From Cerrena zonata (lineage: Eukaryota; Basidiomycota; Agaricomycetes; Polyporales; Cerrenaceae), in assembly GCA_038087015.1 (NCBI GenBank), contig JASBNA010000022.1, positions 543,085 through 607,084 on the forward strand: DNA of 64,000 nt, written 5' to 3'. A model generated the notes under the pieces. The model made no database searches and had not been told where the DNA came from. It worked only from the letters and a program-made list of their open reading frames with translations. This document shows positions 33,994 to 42,874 of this stretch, one piece after another. Made by a program: the position numbers and the translations under genes. The stretch's first letter is position 1. The number at the start of each line of letters is the position of its first letter.

Positions 33994-36900
33994 TCAAGCG
34001 AGTCTGTGTCTCTTCTTATACACATTCAGAATGTCCTGGGCATGGAGATTTCTCTCAGGTTCATATGTGTTTTCTGCATGTGGGTATCCTTTCCATTTGA
34101 TGAGGTACTGCAGATGACCCCTCATCATTCTGTGTCCCAGGATGGCTTCCACTTCGTATTCTTCTTCGCCATCGATGATGTCAGGTGGTGGGTTGGTGAA
34201 GTTAGGACTGTGAGCTTCCATTTCTTGATATGGTGTTAGAATGGAAGCATGAAATACATTGTGGATCTTCCATTTCTTCAGTATCTTCAGTCAATAGGTC
34301 AGTGGTCCCAGAACTTCAGTGATTTCGAAGGGTCCTTCTCTGAGGGGTTTCAGTTTGCAGTTTTCATACCCTAAGTTCAAGTTCTTTCCTTCCAGCCACA
34401 CCTTTTCTCCTTTTCCGAATGGTTTGAAGTTCTTTCCAATTCTTCCGGCTATCTTTCTTCGAGCTAGTTCATGTGCAGTGCATGCCTCATCCCAGATTTG
34501 TTGTAAGCTTTGTAGCCGATCCTGTGCAGCGGGCACATTGGTTCTTGGGTAAATGGTGGGAATTGCTTTTGGATTGTATCCCATTATGATGTAGAATGGA
34601 GACATGCCTTGTGCTTCATGGGTTCTTTGGTTATGTATAAACTTGGCATCGCTTAGTGCTTCTGGCCAGTTCTCGGGGTTATCCGCATAGAACATTCTGA
34701 GATAGGCTTCCATTTCCTGGTTCATGCGTTCAGTTTTTCCATCGGTCTGTGAGTGATAGGCTGTGCTCATTTTCGACTTGACACCTGTGATTCTGAGAAG
34801 TTCCTGGAAGACTTTGGACGCAAATTGTGGGCCTCAATCCGATATGGCGGATTTGGGGAGGCCAAATCTTTGGTAAACATTCTGATGAATGAGTTTCGCC
34901 GTTACCATGTGATCAGCATCCTTAGTCCCAGGCATCAAAATAGCTCCCTTCGAAAGGCCATGGTCTACCACAACCAGGGCAGCATTAAAACCGTTGACTT
35001 CCGGTAGTCCAGTAACCCAATCCATAGAAATGTCAGCAAATGGTCATTGTGACTTTGTGGGAATAGGCATTAATGGTGGCGCAGTTAGGTGTGTGTTGAC
35101 CTTATTCTGCTGACAGACTGCGCATCCTGTGACATAGTTGGTAATAAATGTGTGTAATCCAGGCCACTAATAGTCTCGGGTGACCAATTCTTTTATCTTT
35201 AAGATCCCTGGGTGACCCATCACTGGTAGGTCGTGATGATCATAGACAATTCTTCATCTTAGTTTCTCATCTGCTGGGATGTAAACCTTTCCCTTGTAAA
35301 GAACCAATCCTTCATCTGTCTTCCAGTCAGCTAGGTCCAACTTGAGATCTGAGGGTCCCTCGTTCTTTAGTGCTTCGATTGCTTCTTTGACTAGCGGGTC
35401 TATTTCATTTGATTTGGTAATTTCCTGCCTCAAATCGGTGTCTATTACACATAAGAATAAGTGGTCCGGTAACATGACTGTTAGAGTGTCCCCAGATTTG
35501 TCATCGAAGGCGGGGTTTTGTGAGAGCGTGTTGGAGATAACCATTTGGCTTCCAGGTACATGTTGGATTGCGCAATCATATTCTTTGATTAGGCCATGCC
35601 ATCTGGCTTATTGTGGGTTGAGTTGCTGGGGTGCTTAGAAGTACGTGAGATTCTTGTGATCAGTGCAAATGATGAACTTGTGTGGCAATCCCCACAATAG
35701 ATGTCGCCAGTGTTTTAGACCCGTTATGATTCCAAGCATTTCCTGATCATAGATCTTGTAGTTGCGTTCTGCCGCAGATAAACTCTTTGATAGAAATCCA
35801 CATGGATGCCAGTCACCATTTACGTCTTTTTGCCTCAGGACTGCTCCTAGTGTGAACTTGCTTGCATCAGTTTCTAGGACAAATGGTTTGGTGAGGTCTG
35901 GCATATGGAGTACAGGTGCCAATGTGAATTTGGCCTTTAGTGCATCAAACACAATTTGGCATGCTTCATTCCATTCCCAAGGATGGTCTTTCCTGGTGAG
36001 GTTATGAAGAGGTCTGGCTAGCTCCGCATATTGTCAAATAAATTTTTGATAGAAGTTGCCGAAGCCCAGGAATGATCTGACTTGTTTGACATTCTCCGGA
36101 GCTGGCCATGATCTGATACCTTCTAGTTTGACTGAGTCTATGTGTAGTTCCCCTGGTTTCAGGATAAGACCCAGGAATTCTACTTCTTCGGCATTGAAAA
36201 TGCATTTTTCAGCTTTGAGAAACAGATCATGTTTCTTGAGTCGTTCCAATACTTGTAGAACTCACTGGTGGTGAATGGTGTAGTCCTCAGAGAATATGAG
36301 CATATTGTCCATATGATAATGAGCCATCCCTCGTCAATCATATCTCTGAAGATGCTATCCATCATGCATTGGAAGGTTGCCGGAGAATTACATAGTCCGA
36401 AGAACATTACGGTCGGCTTGAATAACCCGTGATTCGTCTTGAAGGCTGCTTTCTATTGATCCCCTTCTCTTATGTGTACATTGTTATACCCATTTCTGAG
36501 ATCTAACTTTGTGAAGATGTTGGCATGTCTGAGTTTTTCGAGGAGATCAGTGACAAGTGGAATAGGGTATTTGTCTGGAATTGTGCCTTCGTTTATGTAT
36601 CAGTAATCCTGACAGGGTCAAAGTGATCCATCTTTCTTAGCTACGAAGAAAAATGGGCTAGCCATTGGAGAGTCTGACTCCCTGATGTAACCCTTTTTAA
36701 GGTTTTCATCTAGGAATCCATCCAATTTTGCTTGTTCCGGTTGCGATAGAGAGTACAACTTAAAATCCTTAGGTTGGAAATCAGGTTTTAAGTTAATGGC
36801 ATGATCGTAGGGTCTTGATTCAGGAAATTGTTCAGCTTTCTTTTTCTCAAAGACGTCAAGGTACCTGTGGTACTCCTTTGGGATGAGTTTGGCGAGTGGT

Positions 36901-37430
36901 TTCGGTGGTTCTTCCTTGTTGGCTTTCTGTGCCATTAGCATGGCTGGGTTGACTTTTCGGCAGATCTATGTATCACACCCAAAGGTATATCGTGCACTGC
37001 GCAAGGGTTTCATGATTCATCCAATCTTTGGTCCATAGACTTTGGATTCAATGAGGTCAAATTCTTCGGTGAGTGGTTCTTCTTCTTTCATCCAGACGTG
37101 GCTACACTGCAAGTTGTCCATTTTCGGACTATAACTAGAATCCGGCAGACTATAGGTATATTCCTGCGTCTTTTGTCACAGCATGGGAAAGTGATAGGTG
37201 GGATAGATAGAGGAAGGCTAGAGGACCCCAGAACCACTTGGTTGAGCATGAGAGACCTAGTACTTGATGAGAAAGTTGAATACCAAGATGGAGTTTCGCG
37301 TCCATGTTCGCGTCTGGGATTAGGCTGTCGTGTCCAGAGGCCTTGGACACTTTCCCGGGGGTACATGATGTTGGCAAAGATGGAAATAGGGAGAGGGACA
37401 TCTAAGGTTTCCAGAACTATAATTTAAAGA
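33994..37430 (-). mobile_element. Decayed Ty3/Gypsy chromovirus (pol region)
   Basis: In minus-strand order I read: a protease-adjacent region; RT start with [20 protein letters not shown] and [17 protein letters not shown] core VMFFGLCNSPATFQ; thumb/connection FLGLILKPGELHIDSVKLEG; RNase H with FVLETDASKFTLGAVLRQKD; integrase with MDWVTGLPEVNG and STAYHSQTDGKTERMNQEME; and a C-terminal chromodomain, [20 protein letters not shown] followed by [18 protein letters not shown]. Stops and frameshifts occur in every domain. Several TGA stops stand where Arg is expected. The RT active site reads YMDN rather than YMDD (36301-36312). The element is therefore dead. LTRs could not be paired. Confidence 0.85.
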
Positions 37431-37702
37431 TAAGGTTTGTTTGCAAAAAAGGTCATAATACCATATGTTATGGAGGATAGTTTGTGTCAGACATGGCAAT
37501 ATCAGACTGTATCTTAGAATATAGTAGATGGGAAGAAATTACCATATATAGCAAGAGGATATGAAAAGGTAGGCAGAAGAGAGGAGATTCCAAATATAGT
37601 AAAATGGTATGCATGGGAGAAAAATTGAGGCCGGAAATTGCAAAATACATTTTGAAACGCGACAAAAAAAAATGAAAAGGTAAGTTCTGATTGGCTGGTC
37701 TT

Positions 37703-37930
37703 AGGTTAAGCACAGGTCTTAAGCTAAACACAGGTCTTAAGTGAGCATAGGTGTTATAATAAGCATAGATTGTAGGTAAGCACAGGTGTTAAGCAAGCGC
37801 TGGTCTTAAGTTAAGTAGAAATTGACAAGTAAGCACAGTTCTTAGTTAAGCACAAGTCTTAGATTAAGCGCAAGTTTGTAAGCAAGCACAGTTCTTAGCT
37901 AAGAACAGGTCTAAGCAAGTACTGGTCTTT
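37703..37930. repeat. Degenerate 17-18-bp tandem repeat (about 13 units)
   Basis: Units resemble AAGCACAGGTCTTAAG with many substitutions (AAACACAGGTCTTAAG, AAGCACAGTTCTTAG, AAGCGCAAGTTTG). They follow each other without spacers from about 37703 to 37930. The tract lies beyond the 5' side of the decayed Gypsy coding region and may belong to its untranslated leader or LTR. Confidence 0.6.
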
Positions 37931-38809
37931 GTCAGAACCATGCTAGAACCCTATCACGTGACGTACCTAATCCCTACTAAACCCGGTCCACACTAGTCGA
38001 TTTCCGATTCAGCCCGATACTTCCGTATCCCACATGCTCTTTCCACAGTCATCTCATCTGTCCACATTCGTACACTCCCATCTTCCGTTTATTCTATTTA
38101 CCCCCGACCCTCTGACTCGCCCTCCGCTTTATCTTTGATATCCTTTTACCCTTTTGCCTTTATCTGATCCATGGCCTCTTATCGTAGCTGATTCTTTTAG
38201 ATAGTTCCTTACCACGCATCTTCCCTTCCCGACATCGCCGATAGGCCTCCGATCATCAGCCCCGTAATATCTTTCTCATTTATCTCTTGTTTAATTACCT
38301 CGTATTCTTTCCTCCCGTACCTTTCCACATGTCCTATGACTCCGACCCTATCCCTATCACACCATTCGCACATCACTCCCCTTCGTATTTTCTCTAAGTC
38401 CTCTATTCCTTGTAGGAGTCTCGTAGTATAAATACTCATCTCACTCGCTGTATTTCCTTAGTACGAAACTTGACTTTGATTCGTCCTCATACCTCCGATC
38501 TCCGTGTGATTCCCTACTCCTCCGACTAGGACTTGACTTCGGTTTAGTCCACCGTCTTAACCTCTCTTTCTTTACTCGTCTTCTAGGACTTCCTAGTTGA
38601 CACTCTGTAATCTGGCAAAACATCCTAGTGACTATTCCGGTGTTCCTACTTACCTCCGTCTGCATCTTAGGTTTCCTACTTCCCCGACGTCGCCGACTTG
38701 CACTGTCTCTGAAATCCAGAGCTGTATCCTAGAAGGGCGCAACACATAAGTTGAAGCCAAGCCCATTCGTATTTGACTATCTACGTTACAGGTCCCGAGT
38801 CGCCGACTC
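37931..38809. other. Interval with only weak frames
   Basis: Pyrimidine-rich on the plus strand. Two adjacent minus-strand frames (38665-38441 and 38439-38209) encode basic and acidic Arg/Lys/Glu-rich peptides separated by one stop and frame change. They might be a gag remnant of the Gypsy element, but no zinc knuckle is visible. Confidence 0.35.
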
Positions 38810-38828
38810 TTAGGGGTTAGGGTTAGGG
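38810..38828 (+). repeat. Telomere-type TTAGGG repeats
   Basis: TTAGGGG-TTAGGG-TTAGGG, about three units, lying 80 bp from the hammerhead ribozyme on the downstream side of the Penelope-like element. Confidence 0.75.
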
Positions 38829-38908
38829 AGGAGGAGAAAACCGAACGAAGCGAGCTTGCGAGCGAGTGAGGTTTTCGACGACTTGAGGAAAACACCGTTG
38901 CAGCGAAA

Positions 38909-38975
38909 GCAGACGACAGTGTTGGGGGAAACCAACAACACCTGTTTCGCCTTTTAAACGGCTCATCAGGTCTGC
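38909..38975 (-). ncRNA. Type I hammerhead ribozyme
   Basis: Read on the minus strand: stem I strand GCAGAC (38975-38970); core CTGATGA(G) (38969-38962); stem II GCC...GGC around loop GTTTAAAA; core GAAA (38948-38945); stem III CAGGTGTTG pairing with CAACACTG (one bulged G) around a pyrimidine-rich loop; cleavage triplet GTC; then GTCTGC (38914-38909) closing stem I with GCAGAC over 6 bp. All invariant core bases of the hammerhead are present, and A15.1/U16.1 neighbours are correct. Hammerheads are known in Penelope-like elements, where they occur in the pseudo-LTR. Predicted cleavage lies between 38915 and 38914. Confidence 0.9.
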
Positions 38976-39006
38976 ATTTACAATTTGCGAGAGACAACTC
39001 CGAAGA

Positions 39007-39161
39007 CCCGATGCCGAAGGCATCGGGGATTACAAAGGAGAAGCACAAGGCGAGACGCCGGGGGAATCCCGGGGGTTTCCCCCCGGGAAAAACCAGGGAA
39101 ACCCCCGAAGGGGTTTCCCGGGGGAATCCCCGTGCAAACTGCGCAGCAGGCCCGAAGGGCC
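39007..39161. repeat. Cluster of GAA-loop hairpins in the element's 3' region
   Basis: CCCGATGCC-GAA-GGCATCGGG (39007-39027, 9 bp), GGGAAACCCC-CGAA-GGGGTTTCCC (39096-39119, 10 bp) and GGCCC-GAA-GGGCC (39149-39161, 5 bp) follow each other in GC-rich sequence that also has further G4/C4 runs able to pair. Confidence 0.75.
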
Positions 39162-39269
39162 GGCAAAGAAGCGACAGCGTGTAAAAAATTCCCACACCAA
39201 ACCGGCGACCACCAATCCCGGAGCGGCGAGCGCTCCGAGAGGCCCGAGGTCACGTGGCCCCGCCCATGA

Positions 39270-39414
39270 GTTAGGCGTTGGGGTTAGGAAGGTTCGGGTT
39301 AGGGTCCGGGTTAGCGTAGGGTTACCTGTTAGGGTTAGCTGATTGTTTCACACAATTAGTCTCGATCTATCGATGATTGCGATAGATAACTTACGGTTAG
39401 GGTTTGGGTTAGGG
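39270..39414 (+). repeat. Degenerate telomere-type repeats
   Basis: Interrupted TTAGGG-like units at 39270-39338 (GGGGTTAGG, CGGGTTAGGG, GTTAGGGTTAG) and 39395-39414 (GGTTAGGGTTTGGGTTAGGG). They lie between the end of the RT frame and the hairpin cluster, so telomeric sequence is inside the element as well as at its edge. Confidence 0.7.
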
Positions 39415-39580
39415 TCTGGCGCGACCCCAACCCATGTCATTAAAGCTTATTTCCGTTTGCTGAAATGTCCCGCATACAAGTGTGCTAAATAACCGAAAGT
39501 CCAATGGCTAGAGTCAATGTTAATTAGGGTAAGGTGGACATACCTGGATACAGACTGCTGAAGTACACACTGAACGGTCA

Positions 39581-39730
39581 GGCCCGCAGGGCCGAAGGGT
39601 TCCCGGAGTCAAGAGTCCTACTACCGAGGAGAGGGTCCTACTAACGACACTTGTGCGAAGTGTTCATATACCACAATCCAAGAGTTCTGACCCTCGAAAC
39701 AAGTACTACGCAACGGCGCCGAAGGCGCCG
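39581..39730. repeat. Two further short hairpins just downstream of the RT stop
   Basis: GGCCC-GCA-GGGCC at 39581-39593 and CGGCGCC-GAA-GGCGCCG at 39714-39730 (7 bp, GAA loop). Both match the style of the hairpins at 39.0-39.2 kb. The second lies 19 bp beyond the RT stop codon. Confidence 0.65.
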
Positions 39731-39748
39731 ATGACCCGTGTGTCAACA

Positions 39749-42700
39749 TCAGCGGAAACGCTGTATGTCAAGAGAAGAAGACCGATGGTGAATAGTACGT
39801 ACCGTGTTGTTTATGGTAACACCATGACCACTAGCAGTAACACCAGCCGGCTGAACCGAGGATCCTGAAACCACGAAATTCCTACCGTCAACGTCCATCT
39901 CATGATTGGGGTCGTTGTGATCATCGGGGGCAACGTGTTCAACAAGTTGTTGGAGAACATTCACTTCACCTGGAAGTTGTTCGTTCAGTATCTCTTCTTC
40001 TAACCTTTCTAAAACTATTCGTTTCCAAAAATTGGTAACGTCGAATAACTTAAGAGTCTTTTTACGACTCGTTATCGTTCTCGCTTCAAGCATACTGATC
40101 TTCCCGAGATCCGGCACCCACGTCTCTTCACCACCGAGTCCAACTACCTTTGTTAGGCAGCTGGGGTGGCTTGAATGAAGAGAGTGGTTGTCGAAATCTG
40201 AAGGGGAAGGGAGCAAGACTCCCGAAGGGAGTACACGCGGTTGTACGAGCTCGCCGTTTATAGCTTTTTGATACCATAAACGCCAGTAGCCTAGAATAGT
40301 TTCGCCTAATTCATGAGCGTTGAAATAATTCCATGCTTGGTTAAATTCGGTCTTTAGGACCAGCAGCTGTGCTTTGTTAGCCGTGCCAATGGATTCAACG
40401 TTGTCTTTGACTTGTAGTCGTTTCTCCCAGCGTGCTGTGACATTTTTTGATAGCCACGAATGTAAAACCTCAAAGGGATAGCCTCTCTTCACGTACAGGG
40501 CCGTTAGGCCCTGAAGTGCTTCCGCATACGTTGCAAATTTCGTACTGAGGACAGCTAACCTTGACATCTCGCCCACGAAAGTACCTCTTTTGACATCGAG
40601 GGGGTGGTGAGATATCCATGGAATACGCTCTTGGTGGTTACCCGATTTGCGATAAGGACGGTGTTGAATTGAATCATCCCAGTCTTTGTATATTGTCATA
40701 TCGAGGAAGTGTTGAAAACTTCCGGGTTTGCACCATTCAATTGTACACCCATCGTACGCTATTTTACTTTCAATATGGTCTATCGCTTCTTGTTCAGAAT
40801 TGGCGTAGACTATTGCTAAGCAATCGTCGATGTACCGACCGTAGTATGGAACTTTTGGGTCGGTCATGATGTTGACCTTCTCCTCGAAGTAGCAACCGAA
40901 TAGGTTAGCTACATCTGGTGATTCAGCGACGCCCATTGCAAGGCCTCGGAGTTGAAGGTAGTATTTTCCATCATATTGGCATACCAGCTTACGAAGTGAT
41001 ACTTCCAGTGACGCTTTAAACGCTCGTGCGTACGCTCTTTTAGTATTGAGCGCGGAGGCGGCGGCAGCCGCCTCTGGAAGAGGGCAGTCAAAGAGTCCAA
41101 GTTGATCGACTCCGAACTTTTTCAACAACCAGTAATTGTAAACAATATCAATTGACTGGTCCAGCGGAACGTTCGGGTAGAATGCAACGACATCTCCGGT
41201 GACAATGAACCATTTTTTAGTTCTATCCAACTTAAGCTTGCTCAAGCGAATCGCGAGGTCCTTTGAACCGTGTATAACGGTGGGACGTTCTTTGATTATA
41301 TCCTTGAGTTCTTTAGACACGAATTTGCCTGCGGGTCCCATCAGAACACTGTGACAGGGGATGATGGGTCGAAACCCTGTTGGCTTTTTATGTATCTTCG
41401 GAATTCCGTAGAATTGCGGGATAATAAAATCCGTAATTGGATTGCCATTCATATCGTCGGCGCCAGGGGCCTTAGACACGAGATAATCATCAAGTCCGAC
41501 AGAGATAAGGTCTGGAACGAGCTGAACGTCCAGTACAATTTCCTTAATCTTTTCGTGTTTATCCGACATTATTTCACGCATCTCGTCGATTTCGATTCGA
41601 CGGTAATCATTCGGATTATCAAGCATAGCTTGTGTTTTGCCTACTAACCAGTCCCTCTTAGACACCGCGAGTCCTAAGTTCTTGTCTGTTGGAGTAACGA
41701 TGTAGTTATTCCTGACCATGAACTCATTGATTTTTCCTGTACGAAGTTGAAGAGGATGCGCTTTTTGCGGCGACTTCGCAGACATGGCATTGGTCTTGGC
41801 GATCGAGTCGAGCACGAAGCGCCTACCTAATGTCAATCCTATTTCAATGTAACGCGGTAACGTTGGTATATTCTTACGTCCCTTCTTTAGATTGGGAACG
41901 TAATAGTCTGGGTCGAAAGGCTTATCAGGATCCTCTAACGTAAACTTGAGGCGCCATCTCAGGCGTCGGCACAAGTCATTATAAGCGTTTATAATTAAAT
42001 CCGTATTGAGGGGTTGATAAAACATAAAGTTCATTCCTACACTTAAATGATACTGTATTTCTTTAGGCACACTCACACCATCAGACAGATGAACATAATT
42101 ATGGAACTGAGACTCGTTCAGAATATTTACAGGAGTGTGTAAGATTACATAATTAATTGCCTGGGGGAGTGGGAGATCAGTCACGAAATCCGGGATAGTC
42201 CGAGCATTAGGGTATACGTACGGGGAGATGATTCGATTGCCGCAGACATCCAGTACGGGGATATTACCCGCCCTAAGGATGCCTAGGCCCGTGCCTTGCC
42301 CTTGCCCTTGCCGCCCTGTCCTCCCTTCGGAGGTTTCTTGCTTCCAGCCCCGGTATTCTTCGAGGAGGAGCCGGGCTTCGACTTCTTGCCAGCTTGTTTC
42401 TTTTTGTGGCCGTTGACTTTGGCCGACTGCGCTATGGCATTCTTCTTCACCTGCTTCATCAAGGAGGGCTGTTGACGGCCCGGCTTGGGAGTATGGGTGG
42501 GCCCTCGCGGACCCTTTGACGAAGACGCTCCGGAGCCGCTCGGGGTGTTCAACTGATAGCGAGGTCAGTCTGCGGTTTAAAATGCGCATCTCAGAAAGGG
42601 TATTACTTACTTTACTGAGGCGTTGCTCCAGGCGTTTGATGCCAGCCGATATACCTTTGTCGATGAGTGATTGGACAGAAGGTCCGGGTCGAGATGCATC

Positions 42701-42874
42701 TGCCATCTCGACGTCAGCGGCTTGTTGGATCTCCTTCTTCTTTTGGAACTTGATGTTGGCCGCCCTCTCACGTAATGAAACGATTTGAATGGCGGCGCCC
42801 ATGAAGATGGAGCCGTTGGCTCTGATAGCGCGATATTTCGCCTTGAGGATCGGGTTCTCCGTAAATCCTAACAC
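39749..42874 (-). CDS. Penelope-like reverse transcriptase (unspliced frame, 1041 aa)
   Basis: One open frame spans the whole element. Recognisable RT motifs begin in the middle: IVTPTDKNLGLAVSKRDW; DFIIPQFYGIPKIHKKPTGF then RPIIPCHSVLMGPAG; WFIVTGDVVAFYPNVPLDQS (motif A with catalytic Asp); LRGLAMGVAESPDVANLFGC; YYGRYIDDCLAIVY (motif C); and GCTIEWCKPGSFQHFLDMTI. The C-terminal ~250 residues are polar with no GIY-YIG or other nuclease signature. All RT catalytic Asp residues are present and the frame is intact over 3.1 kb, so the copy may be recent or active. The stretch 42552-42283 is Gln/Glu/Arg-biased and probably only a shadow of the alternative ORF1 frame. The true RT start may lie downstream of about 42283 or come from intron-retained fusion. 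Confidence 0.85.
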   Translation of the reverse strand: MLGFTENPILKAKYRAIRANGSIFMGAAIQIVSLRERAANIKFQKKKEIQQAADVEMADASRPGPSVQSLIDKGISAGIKRLEQRLSKVSNTLSEMRILNRRLTSLSVEHPERLRSVFVKGSARAHPYSQAGPSTALLDEAGEEECHSAVGQSQRPQKETSWQEVEARLLLEEYRGWKQETSEGRTGRQGQGQGTGLGILRAGNIPVLDVCGNRIISPYVYPNARTIPDFVTDLPLPQAINYVILHTPVNILNESQFHNYVHLSDGVSVPKEIQYHLSVGMNFMFYQPLNTDLIINAYNDLCRRLRWRLKFTLEDPDKPFDPDYYVPNLKKGRKNIPTLPRYIEIGLTLGRRFVLDSIAKTNAMSAKSPQKAHPLQLRTGKINEFMVRNNYIVTPTDKNLGLAVSKRDWLVGKTQAMLDNPNDYRRIEIDEMREIMSDKHEKIKEIVLDVQLVPDLISVGLDDYLVSKAPGADDMNGNPITDFIIPQFYGIPKIHKKPTGFRPIIPCHSVLMGPAGKFVSKELKDIIKERPTVIHGSKDLAIRLSKLKLDRTKKWFIVTGDVVAFYPNVPLDQSIDIVYNYWLLKKFGVDQLGLFDCPLPEAAAAASALNTKRAYARAFKASLEVSLRKLVCQYDGKYYLQLRGLAMGVAESPDVANLFGCYFEEKVNIMTDPKVPYYGRYIDDCLAIVYANSEQEAIDHIESKIAYDGCTIEWCKPGSFQHFLDMTIYKDWDDSIQHRPYRKSGNHQERIPWISHHPLDVKRGTFVGEMSRLAVLSTKFATYAEALQGLTALYVKRGYPFEVLHSWLSKNVTARWEKRLQVKDNVESIGTANKAQLLVLKTEFNQAWNYFNAHELGETILGYWRLWYQKAINGELVQPRVLPSGVLLPSPSDFDNHSLHSSHPSCLTKVVGLGGEETWVPDLGKISMLEARTITSRKKTLKLFDVTNFWKRIVLERLEEEILNEQLPGEVNVLQQLVEHVAPDDHNDPNHEMDVDGRNFVVSGSSVQPAGVTASGHGVTINNTVRTIHHRSSSLDIQRFR
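42283..42874 (-). CDS. Alternative spliced ORF1 of the Penelope-like element (basic protein)
   Basis: Exon 1 (42874-42611) starts MLGFTENPILKAKYRAIRAN and has a coiled-coil-like end (GIKRLEQRLSK). A 58-nt GTAAGT...ATCAG intron (42610-42553) would switch frame to a Lys/Gly-rich exon: LNTPSGSGASSSKGPRGP, then KKNAIAQSAKVNGHKKKQAG, ending GGKGKGKARA at stop 42283. The product, about 178 residues, looks like a nucleic-acid-binding ORF1/gag-type protein. Low-complexity basic composition favours this frame as the coding one across 42552-42283. Inferred from splice signals only. Confidence 0.5.

Larger units (their letters stand above)
38810..42874 (-). mobile_element. Penelope-like retroelement (endonuclease-lacking type) with telomeric repeats
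   Basis: The unit consists of a large RT frame (42874 to 39749, minus), a ~900-bp 3' region holding GAA-loop hairpins and a hammerhead ribozyme, and telomere-type repeats on the downstream side. The RT carries FYGIPKIHKKP and YIDDCLAI, typical of Penelope-like elements, which are close to telomerase RT. No GIY-YIG endonuclease is seen after the RT; the C-terminal part is polar. Elements of this kind without endonuclease, attached to telomeric repeats, are known from basidiomycetes and other eukaryotes. The 5' limit is uncertain and the 3' limit is set at the telomeric repeats. Confidence 0.8.

Noticed and set aside
38978..39269. Several overlapping frames on both strands near the GAA hairpins
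   Set aside because: They arise from palindromic GC-rich sequence, which yields open frames on both strands. The ribozyme and hairpins explain the sequence better.
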